Below, one piece after another: positions 1-10,752 of a stretch of DNA of 64,000 nucleotides (its first letter is position 1; the number at the start of each line of letters is the position of its first letter). The position numbers and the translations under genes are program-made. The DNA is from Leucogyrophana mollusca (lineage: Eukaryota > Basidiomycota > Agaricomycetes > Boletales): contig MU266341.1 in the NCBI GenBank assembly GCA_021014945.1, forward strand, positions 62,001 through 126,000. Direction: 5' to 3'. Below the pieces are notes generated by a model. That model had not been told where the DNA came from, did no database searches, and worked only from the letters and a program-made list of their open reading frames with translations.

Positions 1-779
1 CATCTTGATCCGAAATCGACAACTGTACATATTTCCCGGATATTCCTTGCAAGAGGTACAAGGTATCGCGTAGTAGGAGGTGTTCCGAAAGATGCGGTCG
101 ACCTATACCACCAGGATCATAAGGCATTCGCAACCATTAACAAAGGACAAAGTATATACCGATTTTGGCACGATACTCCCTCAGTAGCTCTGCCTTTGAT
201 TTGCCTTTGGGTAGTTTTGGAGGTGATGATGGATCCATTGCATTTGAGGTGGCAGAAGAAGATCGGTGTGTGGGTTGAACCAGAGATACGAGGAAAGGGC
301 TCGAGACAGCATTCTGGCGTGAAGATGACGATGATAGGGAGTGAAGGAAGAGTAAAGATTCGTGCTTTCTAGACAGGACTGACTGAACCTTGAATTACAA
401 CGGTGACATTGCTGTGTGTAAACAGAGTGCGCACCTGGTCCAGCAGCCTAGAAAGCAGATTCGTGAATTTGAGGGAAGCGTTGGCTGGGGAGGGAGTCTG
501 AAGGACTGCGACCATAAGCTAGCTCGCCCGAGAATATACGAAGTAGCTCACGTTGCCTCTTGACGAGACTAGCAAGATGGCCTATATCCGTCTCATGACT
601 TTCGCCTATGTGACTGGTAACAAAAGTTAGATCTTTCTCGAGAGCGCAAGCAGCCTTGCTGACCTGTTGAGAATTTCCTGACAATGGAGGACGAGTTCCT
701 CCTTGAGGCGTACATTATTTCTCGACTGTGGTACGAGAGCGGTCACCAGCGTATCCAAGGATGAAGAAATGTCGGGCAT
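1..779 (-). CDS. Gamma-tubulin complex component 3 (GCP3/Spc98), N-terminal part, cut by window edge
   Basis: Five exons can be read on the minus strand: 779-664, 613-552, 484-435, 382-160 and 102 to beyond base 1, all with GT-AG introns. The joined product starts MPDISSSLDTL. It contains a segment ending VLSRKHESLLFLHSLS, which aligns with the GCP3 N-terminal region (human VLKNKWSILYLLLSLS), then a low-complexity Ser-rich stretch, then LLLRDTLYLLQGISGKYVQ, the start of the Spc97/Spc98 GCP domain as in GCP3. The family builds the gamma-tubulin ring or small complex that nucleates microtubules at the spindle pole body. Only about the first 170 residues are here; the catalytically silent but conserved GCP body lies outside. 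It is divergent from the IQGAP gene, 253 bases apart. The start Met is the first in frame after the divergent promoter but an upstream exon cannot be excluded. Confidence 0.78.
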
Positions 780-1032
780 TCCAGTGTACAGACTCGGACA
801 ACCTGGAGAAACTGGCTTCATCCCGATCGCGACAACCGCGTTTAGGCTTCGCTCACGTGGTTTCTTGGAGGGTAATGGCTTAGTCATCCGGCTTTCCAGT
901 TTCCTTCCCAGCACCAGAGCCAAAGGTCTCGTATTAACCGTCAGTATCGACCTTGAGTCGATCTATATACTTTATACTCTTGTCGGCGGTAGAAATCTCT
1001 TTGTTTACGACTTTCATGACCTTTGACGCGAC
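780..1032. promoter_or_regulatory. Bidirectional promoter between GCP3 and IQGAP genes
   Basis: This 253-base gap separates two divergent start codons. It contains a CACGTG E-box at 854-859 and an AT-rich TATA-like run around 961-976 on the IQGAP side. No other gene is visible, so both transcripts must start within it or inside the flanking 5' regions. Promoter role is inferred from position. Confidence 0.5.
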
Positions 1033-4000
1033 ATGGAGCGCTCCAACTCGGTCTCCTCTTTAGCCTCCAATGGATCTACCCAATCACGAGATTCTGCCAG
1101 TCCTTTCGCATATCAAACCCGTCTCCTGGAGCGCACATCATCGCGTGGTAGTGCAGCGTCACTGTCTCGCAACTCCTCTCTGGCAAATAGGCCCAAGATA
1201 TCGAGCCCGACGCCAACTGGGACACCTACTACTCCAACGGCCGCAAGGAGATGGACTCCTTCGCATCGCGTGGGGAGCAGCTTGGACACCGTTCGGGGAA
1301 AGTGGGAAGAGCGTGCCAAAGCTGAGGCCGCTCTTGAAGGTCGCAGATCAGTTAGTCCAACCAAGGACTTCTTGTCTAGAAGTGATTCTGCTTCGTCGGT
1401 TGGATCGGTACTCTCGCCGCAGGTTACTCCGGCATCTACCTTCTCGGATCAATATGCTTCAAGTACAACATCTATCAGCGCAGATGGCTCCAGTACCCAT
1501 CGGACTCCGACATCCTTAAAGCGGCATACCCTGCCTCCTCATATAATCGCGACGCCATTATCTCCAAATACCACAGGTATCTCAGTTGAGAATCCGGAGT
1601 CTCCCACTTCGTCATTTGCGACGCCGACCCCGCATAGAATTCGTTTACCTACCTTGACTCCCTTGACATCGTCTTCAATTTCCAGCGTCAAAGAACTTGG
1701 TGGATATGCTATATCCGCATCAGTCCCGGCTACTTCGCTGGATTCTCCATCACCCCGAGCGCGTCGATCTAACACCCTTGACAGTGCAACGCCTGTTTCT
1801 TCATCCCGAGATGCGCTGTCAAAACTTTCCGAGCAGTCGACGATGTCATCCAATACTTCATCTAACCCGTCGCGACCACTGTTCACGCCAAACTCCTCCT
1901 CATCCTCCCTTCACAGGCGCCCCACTTCTCTCTATGGCTCACAGTACTCGGTTCCACCATCTCCGGACAAATTGGCTCATCGCTCTGCGTCGAGTTTGGA
2001 TCTTGCGGACAGTGCCTCAAGGTCCACTGAGAGACCTTCGAGTCTGACCTTTCCCCCAGCTTCTTCGTCTGCGTCTTCAGCCTCATCTGTTATGTCGCCA
2101 ACTCCTTACAAAAGCTCCTACATGGCGAACAAAAAAGCTTCTACATACGGACAAATTGCAGGTCGTAAGTTAGGAAGGCATCTTCCGCGCATTGCCAGTG
2201 GAGATGCCGATGAAGACTGGGTTGAAGAACGGAAGGAAGAGATAGTTACCAAACCCCGAGAGACAAACCACCGGCGGGCCCGCATATGGGATGAGCCCCA
2301 ACTATCTCCTGTTACGCAGGAGCTGGTCGTTCCTGGCGTTACAAATGCAGAGGATGTGGCGGGCATACCAGGGCGGCTACGACTGTCGCGAGACAAGGCT
2401 CCAAGCACTCCAACTTCTCCATTGCCCTCTGCTCGTCTGACTAGAGGGCTCTGGGCTGATACCCAGAGACATCTTCTGCAAGCCTATGAATATTTATGTC
2501 ATGTAGGGGAGGCCCAGCAATGGATTGAAGGCTGCCTTGGTGAAGAGCTGGGCTTTGGTGTTGTAGAGATGGAGGAAGGGCTGAGGAATGGTGTGGTCCT
2601 AGCCAAGCTGGTAAGGACATTTCAAGGTGAACGTGTTGTCCGCAGAATCTATGAGGTACGTTAAACTGAATCAAATGATTATATGACCTGCTCAATTGTG
2701 CTCGTTAGGCAGTCAAACTGGACTTTCGCCACTCGGACAATATCAACTACTTTTTCAATTTCGTTCGAGAAGTTGGCCTTCCGGAGGTGAGTGATGCTTC
2801 GCAATTAGTTCGAAAATAGCTCACCTGTCACAAGGGCTTTATATTTGAGCTCACAGATCTTTATGAGAAGAAGAATTTCCCGAAAGTCGTATATTGTATA
2901 CATGCCCTAAGGTATGTGCCTCTGTAATTGATGACAACACCAAGCCAATGCAGTTCCAGTCATCTCCTTGCGAGGCGGGGAATGGCAGAAAGAATCGGAA
3001 ATCTTTTGGGTCAGCTTCAGTTCTCTGACGACCAGCTGCAGAGGACTCAGAAAGGTCTGAACGACGCTGGCGTCGCCATGCCCAATTTCGGTAATGTTGG
3101 AAGAGAACTTGCCAAAGAGATCAACGAGGAGCCGGAGCCGGAAGTTGAAACGGAAGATGAACGTCAGTTCGGGTCCCATTTGCCCTCGACGAACATGCTA
3201 ACCCTTGCTTTCAGGCCGAGATCGGCTGCTCTTGGAGAACGAGCCATCGATCCGAGCTGTTCAATGCTTTGCTCGGGGTTTCCTCGTGCGCAAAGCACAA
3301 GCCACGCAGCGTGTGCGCCTTCGCCTTACTGAGCGTTACGTGCCCAAGCTTCAAGCCCAGTGTCGGGGGTATCTAGCCCGCAGGATGGTCGATATTGATC
3401 GCCAGCAGAGTGTCGACCTTACACCTTGGGCAATCAAATTACAGACAGCTGTGCGGGCCGCCGTGACACGAAAGCAGTGGCGGGCGTACCTGTTGCGCGT
3501 CGAGGCCTCTTCAAAGTGCGCCACGAAGATTCAAGCGCAAATTCGTGGTGTGCTGCAACGCCGACGGTTTTCACAGCTCAAGTCAGCGCTCCGGAGTAGC
3601 AGCTCTGTTATCCTCAAACTGCAGTCCTCTGCGCGAGCACGCATCGCTAGGAAAAATCATATTGAAGTCGCAAAAACATTCGCAAGGGCCGATATATCAT
3701 CCTCTGTCGTCAGTATGCAAGGTGTAGCTCGTGGTTTTTTGCAACGAACTCGGGTTGCTAGACAGACGAATACTCTCAAGCGATCCGAGTCTAGCATCGT
3801 CGAATTGCAAGCTCAGTGCCGAGGGGTCCTCGTCCGCAGGCGCATACGTACTCAACTAGCCAAACTCGAAGACGTATCACATACCGTCATCCGTATACAA
3901 GCCACTGTTCGAACGTACCTGGCCAGAAAGCGCCTGCTATCCCTTATACGTGGCCTTCGAAAGGCTACACCCATGTTGATCGGCCTACAGGCTCGTGCAC

Positions 4001-7000
4001 GCGCTAATCTTGCGCGACAACAACACAAAAATGTCAGCAAAGCCCTTTCAGAAGTCAAGATCGTTTCATCTGTCGGCGGTTTCCAAGCTCTTGCACGTGC
4101 GGCGTTGACTCGTTCTCGCCACCGCGAGCAACAAAAGCAACTGGACTTCGTTGCGCCGGACGTAACCGGTCTGCAGGCAGTGGCACGAGGGCACCTTGTG
4201 CGCAGGGATTACTTCGCTTGGCGAGACCATCTGTGGAATAGCCAGCCTGCTGCTACGATGTTGCAAGCCCTGCTGCTTGGTGTTCTGCAGAGAAGGAAGT
4301 TCCGCGCGAAGATGGAGTACTTCCGAACCAACCTCCATAAGGTCGTCAAGATTCAGTCTCTGTTCCGTGCCAAGGAAACGCGCGAACAATACCGACAGCT
4401 AACCTTGGGCAAGAATGTCACCGTTGGCACCATCAAGAACTTTGTGCATCTGCTTGATGATTCCGAGACCGACTTTCAGGATGAGATCAAGGTCGAGAGG
4501 CTGAGGAAGAAAGTTGTCGAAAGCATCCGGGAGAATCAGGCCTTGGAGAGCGATGTCAGTGATCTGGATGTCAAAATCGCGCTTCTCGTGCAGAATGTCA
4601 AGAGCTCGGAGGAGCTGATCAAAGCCAGGCGAAAGTACGGCGCAGACAGCGCTGCGGCACACGCTTCGCGAGCCTCCATTCTCGCAGCACATGGAGATCC
4701 ATTCGCTGGTCCTAATACCCTAGACCACGCAACGAAGAGGAAACTGGAGCTATACCAACAGCTCTTCTATCTCTTACAAACGAAGGGAGAATACCTTAGT
4801 CGACTTTTCACCCAGATATCACAAGATGATACAACGGAGAAGAACAGACGCCTGACAGAACGCGTTGTCCTGACGCTGTTTGGTTATGGTCAGGATCGAC
4901 GGGAGGACTACTTGCTCTTGAAATTGTTCCAGGTAATTTCTATCACCTTGCTGTTGTTTCTGGCCCTCTGACCTGCCCGATCTTCAAGCTCTCTATCCGT
5001 CAAGAAATTGGAGCTGCATCATCCATTGCAGATATTATTCACGGCCACCCGGTGTACATTAACATCGCGGTTCAGTACGTCCGCCCGAGACAGGTGACCT
5101 ACGTCCGTGAAACCCTACAAACAATAATCCGCGAACTGATCGAGGCCCACGACCTTGACCTGGAATCCGACCCATCTGTGGTAGGTTCTTTACAGGGTGG
5201 CAATTTTACACCCAATAACTATCCACCAGATTCATCGAGCTCGGATTGACATTGAAGAAATGCGGTCAGGAGTCGCCAGCAGCAAACCCAAGGACGTACC
5301 ATTCTACGAAGCCTTGAAGGACCCTGATACCAGAGCTGAATATATAAGGCGTAAGTTCTCCGTTTTATCGCATAAAGGGGTGCCGGAATGATGTTCCCCA
5401 GATCTTCAAAAGTTGCAGTGGTGGACGGAGGCGTTTGTGGCGTGTATCCTTGATTCAGCAAAGAAGATGCCGTACAGCATGCGTTATACAGCGCGGGAGA
5501 CGCTTCTGTCTTTACGGGTGAGCAGCACTTTGTCACCTTGTTGATTATCAAAACCCACATCCCTTCAGGAAAAATTCCCTAATGCCACCGAAGAGGACTA
5601 TGCGGCTTGCATCGGAAGACTAGTTTATTACAGATATTTGAACCCTGCCATCCTGTAGGTTTCTTGGACATGTCGCTCACGCTCACTGATTTTGCTTTAC
5701 AGGACCCCGGAGACATTCGACATGGTTCCGACGACGATTGATGTGGCCACACGCAAAAACCTAGCGCAAATTTCCAAGGTGTTGACTCAAATTGCTTCAG
5801 GATCCGAATTCAGCGATGATCACCCAAGCTATGTGCCCATCAACGATTATATTCGCAAAACTGTTGGTCAGATGACGGTGTGGATGTTGCAAAGTAGTCT
5901 ATTTAAGTTTAACATGAAACTCGCTCCTCTGACCTACGCTTTTAGTTGCCGATGTTCCAGATGCTGAGAGTCATTATCACGCGCACGAGTTCCTAGATGC
6001 CACCGTGCAGCCGAAACCCATCTACATATCTCCTAACGAGGTCTACGGCATGCATGCTCTGTTATCACAGTATCAAGAAAAGCTGGTTAGTGCCCTCTCT
6101 TCAGCCTTTCAAAGCCCTACGCCATTTTGATATCCCATACAACAGTCTCCGCCCCGCGATGATGCTTTGCGTGTCATACTGCACGAACTTGATGGTGTCC
6201 CACACCTCGACAACGACGAACTCAAGGATGCGAGGGATAGAGCGATTACCTTGGAGTTGACCAACAGGTTTGCGCACGTACGAGGTCAGCCATAACGCCG
6301 CCTACACCGAATTCTAGCTCAAACCGTCCACAGATCCTAAAGCCGACGAAAAGGCACTCTGGGTCCAAGCCAAACGCGGGGTCTTGGCGATTCTCCGAGT
6401 GCAACCCGCCCAGGACCTTGTTGAATCTCTGATGTGCCCAGTCACGGACAAAGACGAGATTTTGTGGGAAACTATCATTTCGGAAATGGAGAATGAACCA
6501 GTTTCTCGTCGGATGCCTTCGACTTCAGGAGGTGATTCGGCTTACAGACTCGAAGATATTCGCTCGTACGTGAAACTAAATGAACACATGATTATGACAA
6601 CTCATTATCCGGCAGGCTCTCTTTTAAGGAGGTGAAGGCCCATGCCATATTTTTCCTTCTAGAACTAGAGAAGCAAGGGAAAATCACTCGTAACGACGGG
6701 TTCCAAGGCATTCTTAACGCGATCGCAAGTGACGTACGTAGCAAACACCGTAAACGCCTTCAGCGACAACAAGAGATGGACAGTATGATGGAGGCTATGA
6801 AACATCTCAATGACCGAAAGAAATCTTTTGAAGAGCAGATCAACAGCTATCATGACTACGTCGAAGCTGCCATGGCCACGATGCAGCGAGGAAAAGGGTG
6901 AGCGCTACTGCTGACACCTTCTGTGCTAAATCTTATGCACCCTCGGCCACTAGGAAGAAGCGCTTTGTTCTGCCTTTCACCAAGCAATACTTCCACCTCC

Positions 7001-7395
7001 GTGACCTGCAAAAGTCTGGGAAAACCCCTCAGTTCGGGTCCTTCAAGTACAGTGCAAAGGACTTGTATGAAAAGGGCATCCTGCTCTCGATCGATCAGTT
7101 TTCTCCACGTCAGTTTGACAAGATCGACCTTATCATATCATCGAACAAAGCCGGGATATTTACCATGGAAGTTTTCAACAACACGCTCGGGATTACGAAC
7201 CGGATTGCCTCTGCGGACCTGAGGATGGAGGACCTATTGCAGGCTCAATTCGAGAACCAAGCCTCGCTGTCCCTGTTTGGCGGCTTGGTGAAAGTTAATC
7301 TGAGTCTGCTCCTGTATCAGATCAACAAGAAGTGAGCCATGGTCTTTCCTGTACGCTGCCGTGCTCTGATGTCTCTCCACAGGTTCTATGTCTAA
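1033..7395 (+). CDS. IQGAP-family Ras GTPase-activating-like protein (Iqg1/Rng2-type)
   Basis: A long multi-exon gene, roughly 1,850 residues. The N-terminal 470 residues are Ser/Pro/Thr-rich and disordered. A calponin-homology domain follows (TQRHLLQAYEYLCHVGEAQQ onward, split by introns near 2655-2710 and 2788-2856). Next is a long neck at about 3250-4400 with 13 IQ-like repeats of the form (I/L)Q-x3-(R)G-x3-R, then a RasGAP-related domain with the YYRYLNPAI signature near 5630-5700. The C-terminal RasGAP_C domain ends in INKKFYV. The final exon is only 13 bases, 7383-7395, read by splicing from an aag codon at 7331. IQGAPs bind actin through the CH domain, calmodulin/myosin light chains through IQ motifs and Rho GTPases through the GRD; in fungi they organise the cytokinetic ring. 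The GRD of this family is usually not an active GAP. The start at 1033 is the first ATG after the divergent promoter. Confidence 0.93.
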
Positions 7396-7678
7396 ATATT
7401 TTGGGATACCTGCTTGATCTTTCGTTTCGGTGTGCATGCTATTCGTTCCTCTATCTTCATCCATTTAGTTTCATGAGCCTCGCGTTCTGTAACGGTAGTC
7501 CTGTCACGATATGTATTTTTCTCTAGCATAATAACGATTGCGGCTTACGAGGTGTATCCTTCCTTACGAATCAATACAATAATTATACAGACCAAAAATT
7601 ATAAGTACACAGCGCACGTGACTACGGCTTCAGATTTCGATCATAGCATTGGACAAATTCAAGCTTCAGAGCCAACCA

Positions 7679-10291
7679 ATGAGCACATTTGGTGTTGGTC
7701 TCCCTACTCTTCCTCCTGGCTGGACAGAACATTCTGGTTTGTGAATAGCCGCTACTCGACGGCTGGCACACTGACCATCTTCCTCAGGGCCGGCAGGGCA
7801 ACCTTACTATTTCAACTCCCATACACAAGAATCCACATATGTTCGCCCACTCCCGACTTTCCCCATCGTCCCACAGGCTCCCAAGAAGAAGAAAGAGAAG
7901 CCCCTCGTAAAGACTCCCATACCGGGGACGGAGTGGCTAAGGGTAAAAACGACCGAAGGGAACGTCTTCTACTCGCACAAGGTGAAGAAGGAGAGCGTGT
8001 GGACTGTGCCGGAGGAAATTCGTGATGCTTTGGAAACACTTGAGCGTGAAGAGGATGAGCAGAGACGAAAGGAAGCCGAAGATACAGCTAAGCAGATTGA
8101 GGAGGAAAGGGAGCGGGAGGTGGAGCGTATAAAGGCGGAAGTACAGGATATGGTGAAGCGCAAGGCGGAGGATCCTGTCCCAGTAGACGAGGTGGTGATA
8201 TCAAAGAAAGCCCGAATAGAAGAGGACGAGGATGGCGAGGACGGCGAAGGAGACGGTAACGAGAGCGAAGAGAGCGAAGAGGAGGAGTGGCAGCGCGAGG
8301 CAGCTGCTCAGCTTGCAGCCGAAGCGGAAGAAGAGAGAAAGAGACAGGAGGAAGATGCTCGAGCGGCGAAGGAGGCAGAGGAAGCAGAGGCAAAGAAAGC
8401 TCAGGAAAAGCAGCTGAACATGCCCAACCGTGTGGATCTTTCTCTCGACGAGGCCAAGGCATTGTTCAAGGTGCGTTCGCAGTATGTCAACGTTCCCCCG
8501 CTCCTAACAATTTGTGCACTTTAGACACTGCTACGAGAAAAAGACGTAAATCCCCTCCATCCATGGGACACTTCGCTCCCCATCTTCATCTCTGACCCGC
8601 GCTACGTTCTCCTACCCTCCGTGAACGCACGTCGGGACGCGTTTGACGAGTACTGCCGTGATCGAGCTCGTGAACTTCGCCAGCAGAACGTCAAAAAGGA
8701 AAAGCAAGAGGCAAACCCCAAGGACGACTTCGACCGTCTACTGAGCGATGAGGTGAAGAGCACACGGACATCATGGTCAGATTTCCGGAGGATCTGGAAA
8801 AAGGACAGGCGCTTTTGGGGTTGGGGGAGGGATGACAGAGAGCGAGAAAAGCGTTTTAAAGAGTACTTGAGGGAACTGGGCGAAAGTATGGGTTTGTCAC
8901 TATTTCGCAGAGAGTTTAGCTGACTTGAGTTCACAGAGAAACGAGCTGCCGCGGAGAAGGCAGAATCTGACTTCTTCTCACTCCTAAGAGAGAATGGCGT
9001 CGTTGTATCCGATTCTTTATGGAAAGATGTAAGACTTAACAGAGTGGAACATTCCCTTGTCACTGATAGACTGTCTGTAGGTCAAGCGGAAGATTTCGCA
9101 TGACCCGCGATACGACGCCGTTGGATCATCCTCACTTCGCGAAGAACTTTTCAATACATTCCTCAAGGCTAACGGCCCGTCGTCTTCGAGCCATCCTGAG
9201 GCTGAGCAAATCCCAATCAAAGGGGATGCAACTGACATCACTGACCAAGCAGAAGTTGAGCGCAAACGCAGGGAGAAGAAGGAACGGGCGATTAAAGAAC
9301 GTGAAGGTCGGGTCAAGGCAGAAAGAGGTCGTCTCGAGGCCGAGATCGACCGTTCAAGAACGGGCCTCGATAAGGAGGAGGGCGAAAGGGAGTTCCGGTG
9401 AGCCATTTCAGTATTTTATAGCCCGTTGGTATATGGCTAGTGGCGCTCAACTTGGTGTTTCCCATCTTGCAGGACACTACTGACGGACGCGGTCCGCGAT
9501 CCTCAGGTACGTCTATAATCTGAGTTTGACCATGTTCTTATTTGTCTCTCTCCTTCATCTAGATATCTTGGGAGACAATCCTTCCCCAACTGAAAACGGA
9601 TCCCCGTTTCACCAACTCACCACTTCCGCTAAATCACCAACTTCATCTCTTCCACGCACATATGAATCAGTTACAGACCAAACATCTGAGTAGCCTTCAT
9701 TTGCTTTTCGAAGCGCACGCCCCGTCCCTAGCTACACCGTTTTCCACGCTCCCCCTAGAGTCGCTGATGAAGTCCCTGCCAGCCACGAAACTTGGATTCA
9801 AGGTCCATGATCTTGAAAGCGAGTACGACAAGTGGCAGCGCGAACGCACTCATGAGGCACGTAAGGCGTTCGATGAGATGCTGAACGAAAATGCATTTGT
9901 CGATTTCTGGGGAAGGCTCGGTAAGATTGGGGGCGAGGGTGTCGATGGGGGAGTCAAGGCCGACGAGATGGGCGAGGATGAGGGTGAAGGATTTGGTGGG
10001 AGGGTGGACATGAAGGCGCTAGCGAAGAATGTGGATATATCGGACGTGGAGAAAGTCCTGAAGGTTAGCGTTTCTTCTTTTCGCAGTCTACTTGGTGCGC
10101 TCATTACTTCCCGCGTAGCATGATAAGCGATACATCATGTTTGAGCATGTGCCGGAACAGAGGGAACGGTGGCTCAGGGTGAGGCTGGCACTTCTAAGTT
10201 AAAGCCTTTGAATTGAGACTGACCAGCCCACTCCCAGGACTATTTATCTGGTCTCTCTGCGCCCAAGCTTTCAGTACATTTAAAGGACTAG
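7679..10291 (+). CDS. WW and FF domain protein (TCERG1/Dre4/Urn1-like splicing-transcription factor)
   Basis: The start MSTFGVGLPTLPPGWTEHSG is split by an intron at 7737-7787, giving a first WW domain (PPGWTEHSGPAGQPYYFNSH, then ESTYVRP). A second WW-like module follows (GTEWLRVKTTEGNVFYSHK, then ESVWTVP). A long acidic and basic coiled region comes next, and then FF domains starting at ALFKTLLREKDV with the DPRY motif near 8590-8610. Several short introns follow. The last exon, 10238-10291, reads DYLSGLSAPKLSVHLKD and stop. WW domains of this family bind proline-rich splicing factors, and FF domains bind phosphorylated RNA polymerase II CTD or other splicing proteins, linking transcription with splicing in the nucleus. 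The WW-WW-FF arrangement could also be called Prp40-like, but the spacing and long charged linker look closer to TCERG1/Dre4. Confidence 0.85.
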
Positions 10292-10614
10292 TTCCCGCTG
10301 TACGCCCCCCGTGATTGCACGAGAACGCCAGATAGCACAACTGGACCGGCTGTACCTGATTAACTGAGTGCCGGGTAAATGACTGGCGTGTCATTGGAAA
10401 GGTCAGCCCAAACCTGTATGCTACTCATTGCCTTGCTCCTGCTGGGAATTCGTCGGGCTGCCCAATGCTGAGCCGTTTTGCTCGCTTCTATCAATAGCAT
10501 TATCATATTTACTGAGATTATATTGATTCTTATGCAAGCAATGGCGCACGAGTGGTGAACGGTGTCGGTGAACGTTGAACGAAAACACATTAACAGAAGC
10601 TCGTGTCCCGAGCA
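10292..10614. other. Intergenic spacer upstream of ER Hsp90 gene
   Basis: No gene is supported in this stretch. It holds the 3' flank of the WW/FF gene and the distal promoter of the Hsp90 gene. Short minus-strand open frames across it have no recognisable content. Confidence 0.5.
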
Positions 10615-10622
10615 TGACGTGG
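10615..10622 (+). promoter_or_regulatory. Candidate unfolded-protein-response element TGACGTGG
   Basis: The octamer TGACGTGG lies 131 bases upstream of the Hsp90 start codon. It matches the UPRE core bound by ATF6/XBP1-type bZIP factors; fungal Hac1 recognises related ACGTG sequences. A second TGACGTG on the opposite strand lies 50 bases downstream. Function is inferred from sequence and from the identity of the downstream gene. Confidence 0.5.
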
Positions 10623-10670
10623 CGCGTCCATATGAGGTCATGTGATCCTTAAAATAAGACATGTGACTAG

Positions 10671-10680
10671 TGACACGTCA
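10671..10680 (-). promoter_or_regulatory. Second candidate UPR element, near-palindrome TGACACGTCA
   Basis: On the minus strand this reads TGACGTGTCA, containing the UPRE core TGACGTG. It is immediately followed by an AT-rich TATA-like stretch at 10682-10690 and lies 73 bases upstream of the Hsp90 ATG, a normal proximal promoter position. Confidence 0.45.
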
Positions 10681-10752
10681 GTATATTTAATATCTCTCAC
10701 TGCAGACTGCTTTGGTAAATCCGCCTTCAGCTTGGTCGTTGGTTGTCGAACA

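Noticed and set aside
627..923. 98-residue minus-strand open frame taken alone
   Set aside because: Only its middle part is real: spliced into downstream segments it becomes the GCP3 N-terminus. The unspliced C-terminal end is intronic.
7552..7678. Upstream part of an open frame before the WW/FF gene
   Set aside because: The WW domain starts cleanly from ATG 7679 in another frame. The upstream frame reads through the promoter.
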